A DNA stretch of 64,000 nucleotides from Liquorilactobacillus mali KCTC 3596 = DSM 20444 (GTDB taxonomy: Bacteria > Bacillota > Bacilli > Lactobacillales > Lactobacillaceae). The notes beneath the pieces were generated by a model. It was not told the origin of the DNA. It made no database searches and saw nothing but the letters and a program-made list of their open reading frames with translations. This document shows positions 35,381 to 45,983 of the stretch, piece by piece (within the stretch, counting starts at the first letter, position 1; each line of letters starts with the position of its first letter). The DNA lies in the NCBI RefSeq assembly GCF_000260415.1, contig NZ_BACP01000033.1:1-64000 (forward strand), written 5' to 3'. The position numbers were made by a program, and so were the translations under genes.

Positions 35381-35463
35381 TTCTGTGTCATCTCCTTCTT
35401 TGTACACAAGTATAAGCCTTATTTTTTATTTTGATAAGATATTAGATTGCCCTCAGCTGATTT

Positions 35464-35985
35464 TCATAACCACTTATTACTTTGAGCCATTTTAATTGCC
35501 TCAATTCTATTATGTACCCCCAACTTGCTGAAGATCGCAGACAGATAATTACGTACTGTTCCTTCTGACAAGAAAAGTTGTTTCGCTATTTGTTTCGTTG
35601 TAATTCCCGATTCTGCTACTGCAAGAACTTCCATTTCTCTTGTACTAAGTGGATTATTTTCCACAGAAATCATGTTTACTACAAGCTCCGGTGCAAAAAT
35701 AGTTTTGCCCTCAGATACATCTCTAATTGCCGTAATAAGTTCATCACTGGGACTATCCTTCAACAAGTATCCTGCGACATTTGCTGCAACTGCTTGTTCA
35801 AAATATGCCTTTTGTGCAAATGTAGTCAAAATAATAACCTTTTCATCCAATTTCTTTTTATTTACTCTTGAAGCAACTTCCAGTCCAGTCATTTTAGGCA
35901 TTTCAATGTCTAAAATTGCAATATTTGGTTTTAGTATTTGCAGATCCTGCCACGCTTTTGCTCCATCAACAGCACTACCTTTGTG
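35464..35985 (-). pseudogene. LuxR-type response regulator, 5'-truncated
   Basis: The C-terminal ~175 residues of a NarL/LuxR response regulator. The frame can be read upstream of ATG 35901 to about 35985: it includes the phospho-acceptor Asp (AILDIEMP), the Lys in LLKDS, and an intact HTH (STREMEVLAVAESGITTKQIAKQLFLSEGTV). About 30 N-terminal residues with the acidic pocket DD are missing; instead the sequence joins an ABC permease fragment in another frame. An internal start at ATG 35901 would make a 145-residue protein lacking the Asp. Probably inactive. Confidence 0.85.
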
Positions 35986-36101
35986 AATAATAAGTAAAAT
36001 ACAGCAGGCATCAGTAATGTAAAAAACAAAAAAGATTTATTTCGAATTACTAATCTTAATACATCAAATTTTAACCGTTTCGTAATCTTTATCATCTTCA
36101 C
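35931..36101 (-). pseudogene. ABC-2 permease, N-terminal remnant
   Basis: From GTG 36101 (AAGGAG upstream) the frame reads a cationic start and a first TM helix (FLFFTLLMPAVFYLLF), the normal beginning of a YvfS-like ABC-2 permease of about 250 residues. After about 40 residues it runs into response-regulator DNA at about 35985 in the wrong frame and stops at 35931. A deletion has removed the rest of the permease, a histidine kinase that should lie between, and the start of the regulator. Confidence 0.8.
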
Positions 36102-36110
36102 TGTTGCTCC

Positions 36111-36317
36111 TTATCTATTGTCATCTCCAAAGACTTGTACATTATTTTTACTTGGCAGCAGGCCTAGTAAGATATTCAACAAGGTTGTCTTACCCGCACC
36201 ATTTTCACCAATTAGTCCAATAATTTCCCCTTTATTTATAGTCAAATTAATTTTTTTTAGGATTTCGGTTTCACCGTAACTAAAATTCAAGTTTTTAACA
36301 CTTATAATCTGTTTCAT
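36111..36317 (-). pseudogene. ABC ATP-binding protein, N-terminal remnant
   Basis: 68 residues: complete N-terminus through Walker A (GENGAGKTT, about 37-45) and strand QVFGDD, then an abrupt stop (NR stop). Signature, Walker B and H-loop, which should follow over about 220 residues, are missing. The stop sits 9 bases before the permease start, as expected for the original 3' end of the gene, so an internal deletion is likely rather than a 3' truncation. Confidence 0.85.
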
Positions 36318-36351
36318 GATGCACCCCCATGTAATCCTATCTTAGAACGGG

Positions 36352-36392
36352 ATAATAAAAATTCCCAGTCATGATTGTAATTGACTGGGAAT
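36352..36392 (-). terminator. Terminator of the GNAT gene
   Basis: ATTCCCAGTCA / TGACTGGGAAT perfect 11-bp arms (36361-36371, 36382-36392) with a minus-strand T-run. Confidence 0.92.
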
Positions 36393-36413
36393 GACAAATG
36401 TCATAACTTTATA

Positions 36414-36881
36414 TTATTTTCCGGTGAATTTAGCCATCAAGATAAATGGATACACGCCACCATTTGTTTCTTGATCGTGGTGGTTCACAACTTTGAAACC
36501 AAGCTTTTGATACAATTTCCGTGCACGAACGTTGAATTCTGCAACATCAAATAAAACTTTTTGAGGTTTTTTTAACTGAATTACATAATTCAATATTGCG
36601 GTGGCAAAAGCAAAACCCTTTCCCTTGCCAGTCAACTCTGGAGCCATTCCAAGACCAATCTCAATGGCCTCTTCGTCATTGGTATCCTCGACCGCAAAGA
36701 AGCCGACCAGTTTCCCCGCCTGGATAACTTGATAATAACTATCACCACGTGATTCTTCACTCAGTAGCTCTTGATAATCTTCTGGATCAGCCGTCATATC
36801 ATAAAATTCATACTCACCTTGATAATGCCATTGTGCAATCAACAATGCATTTGGAGAGGTCAATCTTTCAATCTTAAACAT
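36414..36881 (-). CDS. GNAT-family N-acetyltransferase
   Basis: 155 residues. Acetyl-CoA motif ELTGKGKGFAFATAILNYV (pattern Q/R-x-x-G-x-G/A), central beta region VGFFAVED, and a C-terminal VAEFNVRARKLYQKLGFKVV, typical of RimI-like members. Substrate unknown. ATG 36881 with GAGGTGA is preferred to the adjacent GTG 36884. Single gene with its own terminator. Confidence 0.9.
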   Translation of the reverse strand: MFKIERLTSPNALLIAQWHYQGEYEFYDMTADPEDYQELLSEESRGDSYYQVIQAGKLVGFFAVEDTNDEEAIEIGLGMAPELTGKGKGFAFATAILNYVIQLKKPQKVLFDVAEFNVRARKLYQKLGFKVVNHHDQETNGGVYPFILMAKFTGK

Positions 36882-36941
36882 CACTTATTCACCTCAAAAA
36901 CGATTGTATCTTACACTTTAAAAAGCAGCAAGAAGTTTATT

Positions 36942-37262
36942 TTATTTATTTTCAGCAAGTTTACGATACACATCGACCAGCTCTCCGGCTAAATCTCGGA
37001 AAGTAATTGCATTCATAATGTGATCTTGTGCATGAACCATTAATAAATTAACTTCCGCATGTTCACCATTAGCTTCCGCAGTCAGCATCCCTGTCTGTGC
37101 ATTATGAGCCTGTGCCATAAACTCATCTGCGGTTTTTAACTTCTTATCTGCTGTCTCAAAGTCACCTTCTTTAGCAGCCCTAATCGCTTCAAATGCTGCC
37201 CCTTTAGCATTCCCGCCATTTATGATTAAACCCATGATCGTTTCTTGTTGCTTTTCATCCAT
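36942..37262 (-). CDS. PTS lactose/cellobiose-type EIIA
   Basis: 106-residue all-helical EIIA of the Lac family. Phospho-acceptor His77 and metal ligand Asp80 are in MVHAQDHIMNA. It passes phosphate from HPr to an EIIB that is not encoded in this operon. It is the last gene after the 6-phospho-beta-glucosidase (16-base gap). Substrate family is a beta-glucoside such as cellobiose, from the enzyme context. Confidence 0.93.
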   Translation of the reverse strand: MDEKQQETIMGLIINGGNAKGAAFEAIRAAKEGDFETADKKLKTADEFMAQAHNAQTGMLTAEANGEHAEVNLLMVHAQDHIMNAITFRDLAGELVDVYRKLAENK

Positions 37263-37278
37263 TTAAATCATCTCCGAT

Positions 37279-38748
<1,470 letters not shown>

Positions 38749-38831
38749 TTACACTCAATTGCTTCAAGTATAAGTAAAAGCATTTGATAATTATCAATAA
38801 TTAATTTTCTCAAACAGGTCCTAGAGTCTCA

Positions 38832-38866
38832 AAAATAAAGGGTTCCCCTAAGAGAGCCCTTTATGG
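38832..38866 (-). terminator. Hairpin between EIIC and the GH1 gene
   Basis: ATAAAGGG / CCCTTTAT arms with a minus-strand TTTTT, about 90 bases after the EIIC stop. It would end or attenuate the EIIC transcript before the GH1/EIIA part. Confidence 0.75.
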
Positions 38867-38955
38867 TCTGCCACAATAATTCTTATTAACCAAAACCAAG
38901 AGGGACTTCTTTGCAACTCATTGACCTCGTTTTTTTAATTATCTACTAATTCTTA

Positions 38956-40302
38956 TTATTCTTTCTGAGCTTGCTCTTGTTCTTGTTTTAACAAGACCTT
39001 ATCATAATGCCTGATGAATGGATACCACACGATAAATGCAACTGCCGCACAAATGATTGCCAGTATTCCACCTTTCCAGCTTGCCGTCGCTATAAATCCA
39101 CCCAATCCAATTGGTGTTGGCCATGGCTGTTGAGCAATAATCTTATCTACCAAATGCGTAGTAACTGCAAAGTACCCAACTATCCCAGAAACTAATGGTG
39201 CACAAACGAACGGAATAAATAGCTGCACGTTATAGACAATTGGTAATCCAAAAAGTATTGGCTCATTAATATTAAAGAAAGCGGGTACAATCTCTGCCTT
39301 TCCAATTTCTCGTAATTGAACTGATTTCGCTCTAGAAACCAACCATATTGTCATTCCTAAAGTTGCTCCGGATCCACCGATAATAACGAAAGCATTCATT
39401 GGATCACCAGCAAAGAAATGATCAGCCCCCAACTTATTAGATGCCATGTTAGCTAGGACAATTGGAGTATAAAATGAGCTCATGATTGTTGCACCGTGGA
39501 TTCCAAACCACCAGAGAAAATGAATCAAGAAAATGATGACCAAGAATCCCCACCATGTATCTGCAATATCACTGACAAATGAGAATGGGATGTAGAGAAC
39601 CTTGAAAATATCTGTCCCTACAAAAATAAGCAACATATTGAGTACAGAAACAACGATTGCAACACAGAACCCTGGAATCAAGGAACTGAATGAATTAGCC
39701 ACACCAGCTGGGACTGCAGCTGGCATTTTAATTGCCCAGTTATGCTTTATAGTAAAACGATAAATCTGTACTGTGAGCCAACCAACAACTAAACCAGTGA
39801 AAATTCCGACAGCAGCTATCCTAGTAACACCGGAAGTTGAAACTGCATATCCCCCGCCAATAATGTTTGTTTTGCTAAGAGATTGTACAAATTCAATAGA
39901 ACCATCTTTCCACACTAATTGTGGAACGGTAATAAACATTGCCATTACAAACATGAATAAACTACTAAGTGGATTTAAATTGAGATGTTCTTCTTCTTGA
40001 TATATTTTGGTATAGCTATAAGTGAATGTTCCTGCAAAAACAAGAGCTAAAATTCCCATTGTTGAATTATAAATAACTTGGAATATGTTCGTAAAATGTC
40101 CGACAGTGTTAGCATATAGCTCAGCAAATCCTGGTATCTGAAATGCTTGTGGCAAAATTTGTAAAATTAAAAATACGGCACCAATAATTGAAAACGCAAT
40201 AACACTATAACCAGCATCCATAATTGCTCGGACAAAACGCGAACCAGCAAACTTGCCTACTTTCTCAGTCATACTTTCTTTAAAAGAATCAGAAATTTTC
40301 AT
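38956..40302 (-). CDS. PTS cellobiose-family EIIC permease
   Basis: 448-residue membrane transporter of the lactose/cellobiose family, about ten helices. Family elements: FNINEPILFGLPIVYN, ATLGMTIWL, FLIHFLWWFGIHGA. It transports and phosphorylates the beta-glucoside with the EIIA here and an EIIB encoded elsewhere. ATG 40302 with AAGAGG is chosen over ATG 40323. Upstream in the same frame is a short EIIA-like remnant. Confidence 0.93.
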   Translation of the reverse strand: MKISDSFKESMTEKVGKFAGSRFVRAIMDAGYSVIAFSIIGAVFLILQILPQAFQIPGFAELYANTVGHFTNIFQVIYNSTMGILALVFAGTFTYSYTKIYQEEEHLNLNPLSSLFMFVMAMFITVPQLVWKDGSIEFVQSLSKTNIIGGGYAVSTSGVTRIAAVGIFTGLVVGWLTVQIYRFTIKHNWAIKMPAAVPAGVANSFSSLIPGFCVAIVVSVLNMLLIFVGTDIFKVLYIPFSFVSDIADTWWGFLVIIFLIHFLWWFGIHGATIMSSFYTPIVLANMASNKLGADHFFAGDPMNAFVIIGGSGATLGMTIWLVSRAKSVQLREIGKAEIVPAFFNINEPILFGLPIVYNVQLFIPFVCAPLVSGIVGYFAVTTHLVDKIIAQQPWPTPIGLGGFIATASWKGGILAIICAAVAFIVWYPFIRHYDKVLLKQEQEQAQKE

Positions 40303-40329
40303 TAGATCAACGCCTCTTTTCATGAATTT

Positions 40330-40400
40330 TTTATTTTCGGTATAATCAAATTTGCGATATGCACTAATTAACTCTGTAGCTAAATTCGTAAATTGAAACT
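40330..40400 (-). pseudogene. Possible EIIA C-terminal remnant
   Basis: On the minus strand, in frame with the EIIC ATG, the sequence reads FTNLATELISAYRKF, matching in pattern the last helix of Lac-family EIIA (compare FRDLAGELVDVYRKL of the intact EIIA at 36942). No start or His-containing part remains. Short, so tentative. Confidence 0.4.
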
Positions 40401-40734
40401 GGTACCAAGTCTAATCCATATATTTTAAAATTATTACTGTTGCCTTACTTGATAGTATTCAGCATCTTCATTCTAACGTTTTACCTACATTCATCATTAA
40501 GTTCATGAACTACACTAACTATTATTCTTCATCACTATCCGACATTTAATTCTCTCTTTTGGAGACTAATTACTTTCTACAAAACCATTATTTTTTATTA
40601 CTTAACATCCCTCCTAATTAGTTACGCACTTGATATCCAATATGATTTATCTACATTTTTTCACCTACCTTTACTTACTTTATTACTTACTAACTCTATT
40701 TTAACGAAAAAGCTTAATGTTTACTACATATTTT

Positions 40735-40748
40735 AGAAAGCGGTTACA
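40735..40748. promoter_or_regulatory. cre-like site (catabolite control)
   Basis: AGAAAGCGGTTACA matches TGWAANCGNTNWCA at 13 of 14 positions. It lies 30 bases upstream of the RpiR promoter; CcpA control is inferred. Confidence 0.7.
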
Positions 40749-40777
40749 TTATTCAGATAATGAAACATTTTCTGCTT

Positions 40778-40806
40778 TTGTAATTTTTAAAATGTTATTG
40801 TATAAT
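40778..40806 (+). promoter_or_regulatory. Promoter of the RpiR-family gene
   Basis: TTGTAA (40778-40783) and TATAAT (40801-40806), 17-base spacing. A start at about 40813 leaves room for the ATG 40847 but not for a ribosome site before TTG 40823. Confidence 0.75.
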
Positions 40807-40846
40807 CCAGTTATTACCCACTTTGAAGAAAAGGTTGGATTATGAA

Positions 40847-41584
40847 ATGATTGATTTAAAAGGATTTACCCCAACAGAAATTTTAATCTACAATTATTTG
40901 ATTGCCCATCCCGACGAGGCACTTAACCTGAGTATTCGTCAACTAGGAAGTGCTATCCACGTCTCCTCCGCCTCCATCATTAGGTGTATTAAAAAGATGG
41001 GTTATGATAGTTTCTATGAATTTAAGTACAATCTGAAACAGCAACAGATGAATTTGCAAACAAAAAAATTAGAGGCTGACTATGATACTAAAATTATTAA
41101 TATAGCAAGCACTTTTTTTAGACGTCCCCTTTTACAACAATATTCACATGAACTAGTATCTTTCAAAAAACTAATTTCCAATGTAGACAGTGTCTTGTTC
41201 TTTGGTATCGGTACATCAGGAATTCTTGCTCAATATGGGGCTCGACAATTTTCTAATTTTGGAATCAATTCCATTTATAATGTCGATCCTTTTTATCCTC
41301 TACCTCAAAAGAAGCAAAGCGATGCTAATCAGATTGCTATTATACTTTCGGTCAGTGGTGAGACTCCTGAAATTGTTGACAGGGCTCTTAGTTTAAAGGC
41401 TGATAATTTTCACATTATATCTATTACCAATAACAATTATTCTACTTTGGCCAAGGTTTCTGAAATCAATTTTTCATACAATATTAAACCTGAAGTCATC
41501 AAGGAAACGTTAAATATTACCACTCAAATTCCAGTAATTTTTATTCTAGAAGCACTAGCAAGAAACATTGAGCAAAACTATTAA
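40847..41584 (+). CDS. RpiR-family sugar-phosphate regulator
   Basis: 245 residues: N-terminal HTH_6 domain (about 1-75) with FTPTEILIYNYL and IHVSSASIIRCIKKMGYDSF, and a C-terminal SIS domain (about 105-230) with VLFFGIGTSG and IILSVSGETPEIVDRAL that should bind a sugar phosphate. Divergent from the cellobiose-type PTS operon and likely its regulator. ATG 40847 is preferred to TTG 40823 on promoter distance, though its ribosome site (AAAAGG) is weak. Confidence 0.88.
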   Translation: MIDLKGFTPTEILIYNYLIAHPDEALNLSIRQLGSAIHVSSASIIRCIKKMGYDSFYEFKYNLKQQQMNLQTKKLEADYDTKIINIASTFFRRPLLQQYSHELVSFKKLISNVDSVLFFGIGTSGILAQYGARQFSNFGINSIYNVDPFYPLPQKKQSDANQIAIILSVSGETPEIVDRALSLKADNFHIISITNNNYSTLAKVSEINFSYNIKPEVIKETLNITTQIPVIFILEALARNIEQNY

Positions 41585-41593
41585 AAAATAATC

Positions 41594-41642
41594 AAAAAGT
41601 TCTGATATTTATTAACAAAGATCGATAATATCAGAACTTTTT
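41594..41642. terminator. Bidirectional terminator between RpiR gene and hcrB
   Basis: Sixteen-base perfect arms AAAAAGTTCTGATATT (41594-41609) and its complement (41627-41642); T-runs on both strands. Ends the convergent genes on each side. Confidence 0.92.
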
Positions 41643-41679
41643 AAATTGTCTCTAACTATATTCACGCTAATCTAAGAAA

Positions 41680-44100
41680 TTATTTATCATTAATATTGTT
41701 TGCAGCCATTGTTCCTGCAATCCGACCAAATGTAAAAATATCTGTTAGTGAATTACCGCCTAGTCGGTTTCCTGCATGAATTCCGCCAGCAACTTCACCG
41801 GCTGCATACAGATTGTCAATTATCACACCATTTTTATTCAGCACATGTGCATTTTTATCGATTTTCAATCCACCCATTGTATGATGCATTGCGGGTTTGC
41901 GTGGTGTTGCATAAAATGGAGCGACTTGTACTTTCAAATCGAAGACTTCCTTGCCAAATTCAGGATCATATCCTGCATCCACGTATGAATTATATTTATC
42001 AATTGTATCAACAAAAACATCTGGTTCAATTCCAATTTGTTGAGCTAATTCTGTCAGAGAATCTGCCCTATACAAAGTACCAGCAGCCACTTGTTCATCA
42101 ATCTTTTGTTGGTTTGTATTGTATGCAGTCTCTTTAATTTTGTCATCCGCAATTAGATAGAATAAACTTCCGTTATCGATTGCTGCTTGTGTTAAAACAT
42201 CACGACTCTCGTATTCATCAACAAAGCGTTTGCCCTCCTTATTGACTATCACGTAGTTAGCAGGTGGAACTTGCAAACCTGTGAATAATTCTCCAGTTAC
42301 TGGATCTGAAACAGGCATCATCTGTGTAAAGCCCATTCCAACCAAAGCTGCATCAACACTTTCTCCCAACTTAATTCCATCTCCCATAATCGCAGGAGAA
42401 TTGGAAGTGGCTATCCCGTCATCTATCTTCGTCCAATACGTATTATACTTTTGAATCATCTTTGTATTTGCTCCAAAACCACCTGAGGCCAATACTACAC
42501 TCTTGGCATGAATAATGACCTGGCGCCCTTCAAAATTATGTCCAACTACTCCCTTGATTGTTCCATCTTCTATCAATAATTCTTGCACAGGTGTATCAGT
42601 CAAAATCTTGCCACCTTGATTATTGATAAAGTTTTCGAGAGCAGAAATATAAGCATATCCCTGACTTTTTAATGGTTTATGTCCTCGACGCCATTTTGCT
42701 CCAACAGGCATGGAGACTTCATTAGGATCAAATTCAACTCCTATATCTTCGAGCCATTTGACTGATTCAAGTGCCTTATTGGTTAATATTTTCACTAATT
42801 CGTACTGTCCATGAATCTCATTGCCATTTAAGTCAGTTCGTTTTCCACCAAGATACGTCTGAATTCTGTGCCACAAAATGCTATCAAACAATTTATTATT
42901 TCCACTCTGTAGATAATTTTCGATTTGTTTTTTTAATTTTTTAAAGTCGTTTTTGTACTCTTCATCAATTTTATCCTCATCTTGAGACAGAACTTCCTCT
43001 AAGGTCGCCTTTTCACCAGGAAGTGCAGCAAAAGTTCCCTGCCAATCTGGATCTGCAGCATTCATTGGTCCACCAGTACGAATAGTATTTCCACCTACTG
43101 CAGGGAATTTCTCCACAACAATTACTTGTCGCTTGGCTTTCAAAGCACACGCTGCGGCACTCAATCCTGCACCGCCTCCACCGACGACCACAACATCTGT
43201 TGCTAACTCAAGAGATTCTTGCTCAACTATATTTTGAGGTTTTGGTCTTCTTTTCAGAACGGCTGAGTCTCCTCCAGCTAAGTCAATAGCTTCCGCTACT
43301 CCGTCTATCACACCGTGACTCGTAACTGATGCACCTGATATAACGTCAATATTTAACGTTTGCCCACTGACAATTTGTTCTGGAATTCTTTGAAAGACAG
43401 TATCAGCAATTCCTTCTGTCTCATTCTTCGTATCAATTTCAATTTTTTCAATTCTTTTTTTTGATACGGTTATTGTCATTGGTAACTTACCATTATGACC
43501 AATTGCACTAACTTGATATTCTCCTGGTTCAAAATGCACTTCTTCAGAAGCATTTAGGAATTTAGCCGCTTGAATAAAATGCAGAAAATTTTTAAAGCAC
43601 GAACGTAAGAATTTGATAGTTGATGCATCTTTTAAATTATTTTGTTCATCAAAAGCAGAACCTGAACTTCCAAGCAGAAACTCATTACCAGACAATACCC
43701 AAGCATCAACCCCTGGTGAATCTAAAATTTGTCTTAAATGTAGCTGTGCACTAGATGAACCTTGAATCCTGATCGATGTCCCTATTATCATAACCGGCTT
43801 ATTGTTAAATGGGTGTTCTTTGAAAGACATCCACTCGATAAAACTATTCAATGCAGATGGAATGGAACGGTTATGTTCTGAAGTTGAAATAATTACACCA
43901 TCTGCTTCAGTTATTTTTTGACTAATATCCTGAACTAACCGCCCTTCCCCGATCTCTATCGATTCATTGAATAAAGGTAGTTGTCTGATATCAATAATTT
44001 CAATCTCAGCTAGATTACTAAATTCTTTTTTAACAAAATTCAACAATAATGTAGTTGCCGAATCACCAACATTTGTTCCACTAATTCCAATTAATTTCAT
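41680..44100 (-). CDS. hcrB: HcrB-like flavoprotein reductase (hydroxycinnamate reductase, three-domain)
   Basis: 806 residues in three domains: NADPH-dependent-FMN-reductase-like (1-180), FMN_bind (about 185-285) with DVISGASVT, a flavinylation motif whose acceptor position is Ser258, and a fumarate-reductase-type FAD domain (300-806) with GGGGAG (307-312), Arg633, His740 and Arg779. The His that binds fumarate in Shewanella Fcc3 is Met595 here (TQMMP). With HcrA and a divergent LysR gene this is the order reported for Lactiplantibacillus plantarum hcrRAB, which reduces p-coumaric, caffeic and ferulic acids. Cytoplasmic, no signal peptide. The maturing flavin transferase ApbE is not in the window. 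Closely related alternative: an NADH fumarate or other enoate reductase. Confidence 0.85.
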   Translation of the reverse strand: MKLIGISGTNVGDSATTLLLNFVKKEFSNLAEIEIIDIRQLPLFNESIEIGEGRLVQDISQKITEADGVIISTSEHNRSIPSALNSFIEWMSFKEHPFNNKPVMIIGTSIRIQGSSSAQLHLRQILDSPGVDAWVLSGNEFLLGSSGSAFDEQNNLKDASTIKFLRSCFKNFLHFIQAAKFLNASEEVHFEPGEYQVSAIGHNGKLPMTITVSKKRIEKIEIDTKNETEGIADTVFQRIPEQIVSGQTLNIDVISGASVTSHGVIDGVAEAIDLAGGDSAVLKRRPKPQNIVEQESLELATDVVVVGGGGAGLSAAACALKAKRQVIVVEKFPAVGGNTIRTGGPMNAADPDWQGTFAALPGEKATLEEVLSQDEDKIDEEYKNDFKKLKKQIENYLQSGNNKLFDSILWHRIQTYLGGKRTDLNGNEIHGQYELVKILTNKALESVKWLEDIGVEFDPNEVSMPVGAKWRRGHKPLKSQGYAYISALENFINNQGGKILTDTPVQELLIEDGTIKGVVGHNFEGRQVIIHAKSVVLASGGFGANTKMIQKYNTYWTKIDDGIATSNSPAIMGDGIKLGESVDAALVGMGFTQMMPVSDPVTGELFTGLQVPPANYVIVNKEGKRFVDEYESRDVLTQAAIDNGSLFYLIADDKIKETAYNTNQQKIDEQVAAGTLYRADSLTELAQQIGIEPDVFVDTIDKYNSYVDAGYDPEFGKEVFDLKVQVAPFYATPRKPAMHHTMGGLKIDKNAHVLNKNGVIIDNLYAAGEVAGGIHAGNRLGGNSLTDIFTFGRIAGTMAANNINDK

Positions 44101-44124
44101 TATAATTTCCTCCGGTAATCTTTA

Positions 44125-44670
44125 TTATTGATTTTTAACAACAAAGCGTACGAAATCTTCAAAATACTTGTCTAATTCTTCTTTTTTGGCAGAATTCATT
44201 AATTCACCCTTATCATTAAATGCCTGAAGAGACCCACCTAACAAGTATTCCCTGCCAGGCATCAATAGTCCGCTCAATTCAGGTGCATTCAATATTTGTC
44301 GTAAATGTGACTGTGCACGGGATGTTCCCAAAGTTCCGTATGAAGCTCCTGTAATCATAATAGGTTTATCTTTTAGAGGTTGTGTGGTATATGCAAACCA
44401 TTCCAGTAGACTTGCTAAAGCAGCAGGAATAGTATGATCATATTCAGGTGTACTAATAACGACACCATTTGCTGCAATTATTTTTTCTGATATACGGTTA
44501 ATCGTTTCCGGTGCTGTTTTAGATACAGGTTTATTAAAAAACGGAAAGTCTGTTAATTCGCAAATTTCAATTGTTGCTTGCACAGAAAAGCGCTCTTTCA
44601 TATACTGCAGAAGTTTTCGATTCGTCGATTCAACTGCTCCTGTCCCTACAATTCCAATTAAATTTATCAT
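44125..44670 (-). CDS. hcrA: HcrA-like NAD(P)H-dependent FMN reductase
   Basis: 181 residues, flavodoxin-like fold. FMN-binding STPEYDHTIPAAL (73-85) and GASYGTLGTSRAQSHLRQIL (108-127) match the NADPH_FMN_red family. It is a paralogue of the first domain of HcrB, in which PEYD has become SEHN. In the known Hcr system both proteins are needed and HcrA is the smaller partner. The gene precedes hcrB by 24 bases in one operon. AAAGGAG lies upstream of the ATG. Confidence 0.87.
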   Translation of the reverse strand: MINLIGIVGTGAVESTNRKLLQYMKERFSVQATIEICELTDFPFFNKPVSKTAPETINRISEKIIAANGVVISTPEYDHTIPAALASLLEWFAYTTQPLKDKPIMITGASYGTLGTSRAQSHLRQILNAPELSGLLMPGREYLLGGSLQAFNDKGELMNSAKKEELDKYFEDFVRFVVKNQ

Positions 44671-44786
44671 ACTAAATAACTCCTTTTATTTATGTGATTT
44701 TATTTTCAATGATTCTTATATTTTCAGTGAAAATTAATAATATTTTCAAACCATAATCTGATTTTTACTTATTTATAGGCAAAAAA

Positions 44787-44817
44787 AGTATACTTAAGAT
44801 CTATCATTAAGTATACT
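44787..44817. promoter_or_regulatory. Perfect dyad in the hcrA/hcrR divergent region, likely LysR operator
   Basis: AGTATACTTAA (44787-44797) and TTAAGTATACT (44807-44817) are exact inverted repeats with a 9-base spacer; the centre fits the T-N11-A form of LysR sites. It is not followed by a T-run in either direction, so it is not a terminator. Confidence 0.75.
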
Positions 44818-44893
44818 AACGTTAATATAACTTGTGAAGTTTTTATTTAATTATCAAGTAATAACTAATTTGCTATTGAAAGAAGGAATTTTT

Positions 44894-45811
44894 TTGTTTT
44901 CAAAAAATCCATCATTAATGCTGCAATACCTTGATGCACTTCTAAAACACAGCAACTTTACTAAAGCTGCCAAGGACTTGTATATATCGCAACCTTACCT
45001 AACACAGATTATTAAACAGCTCGAACAAGAATTAGGTGTGCCAATTATTGATCGTCAAAGTCAAAGGCTTAGGCTCAGTGAGGCAGGAAAAATATACTAT
45101 CACTACCTTGAAAAGCAAAATACTACAAATGCCATGTTAATTCAAGAACTGTCACAGTACACTCAACCAGATAAAACTATAATTAAATTGGGTGTGTTAC
45201 AAAGCCTAGGGAGCTTTTTGCTTCCTCTCTTTTTACCCAGATACTTACGAGAACACCCTTCTGTTAACCTAATTTTAGTTGAAAACATTCCCGCAGTTAG
45301 CGAAAAATTAGCTGTTAACAACGAAATTGATTTTTTTATTGGTCAAAATCCTGAAACTATTGCACCTTCATTACGGTTAGAAACAGCAAAAGCAGAGAGT
45401 TATTGTGCAATAATTCCTTCTAACTCACCTTTTTTTGAAGAAAAAAAACAGCAGCTCTCAATTGGGTCAATCCCAATCAAGTCACTGCTAAGTTCACCAC
45501 TAGTCCTAAGTTCACCTGGATCTGCTATTCGTAACCAAGTTGATTCACTTTTTAGTAAATACAAAATTAAACCAAAAATAATCATTGAGAGTCAAAATAT
45601 TATAACTGCTGTTGAATTGGCTACACACGGACTTGGATTAACAATTGTACCCATGAGTATTATTAATAAGCTAACTCCTGGTACATATAACCTCTATCCC
45701 TTATCAACTAACTTGATAACCCTAAACTACTTTATTGCTACGAATCGTACAAAGACACTTACCCTTAGTGAAAATGACCTAATTGAATCTTTTCTAACAA
45801 TTGGAAAGTAA
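44894..45811 (+). CDS. hcrR: LysR-family regulator, HcrR-like
   Basis: 305 residues: winged helix (about 5-65) with HSNFTKAAKDLYISQPYLTQIIKQLEQELG and an effector-binding domain (90-300). The frame is open from GTG 44834, but TTG 44894 has GAAGGA six bases upstream and gives the normal LysR N-terminus. Divergent from hcrA; in the L. plantarum system this type of regulator responds to hydroxycinnamates. Assignment is by context and family. Confidence 0.82.
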   Translation: MFSKNPSLMLQYLDALLKHSNFTKAAKDLYISQPYLTQIIKQLEQELGVPIIDRQSQRLRLSEAGKIYYHYLEKQNTTNAMLIQELSQYTQPDKTIIKLGVLQSLGSFLLPLFLPRYLREHPSVNLILVENIPAVSEKLAVNNEIDFFIGQNPETIAPSLRLETAKAESYCAIIPSNSPFFEEKKQQLSIGSIPIKSLLSSPLVLSSPGSAIRNQVDSLFSKYKIKPKIIIESQNIITAVELATHGLGLTIVPMSIINKLTPGTYNLYPLSTNLITLNYFIATNRTKTLTLSENDLIESFLTIGK

Positions 45812-45983
45812 CCTTGAACTCAAATTGTTTTTATTCCCGCCAATATAGCTGCTCTGGACAATCTCAACCAACTTTTTAATCGTTGTCCCTGTATCACAAA
45901 AAGTTAATTCCGTAATTTATCCTTCCCAAAGACATCTAATTTTGGCGTAACACCCCTTACTGAATACTATTACGTATCCTATT
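45812..45983 (-). other. Possible decayed coding fragment after the amino-acid permease
   Basis: No intact ORF. On the minus strand two short frames read as protein-like text in succession: GVTPKLDVFGKDKLR (about 45905-45951) and then, in a different frame, TELTFCDTGTTIKKLVEIV (about 45848-45915). No family recognised. It may be a remnant or chance. Confidence 0.25.

Larger units (their letters stand above)
40303..40822. other. Long intergenic region between PTS operon and RpiR gene
   Basis: About 520 bases without an intact gene. It holds a probable EIIA remnant (about 40330-40400), a cre-like site (40735-40748) and the RpiR promoter (40778-40806). The middle part (40430-40730) is A/T rich and shows nothing recognisable. 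Confidence 0.6.

Noticed and set aside
41680-44100. Annotation as respiratory fumarate reductase
   Set aside because: No heme motif CXXCH, no signal peptide, HcrA partner and LysR context, and the fumarate-binding His is Met.
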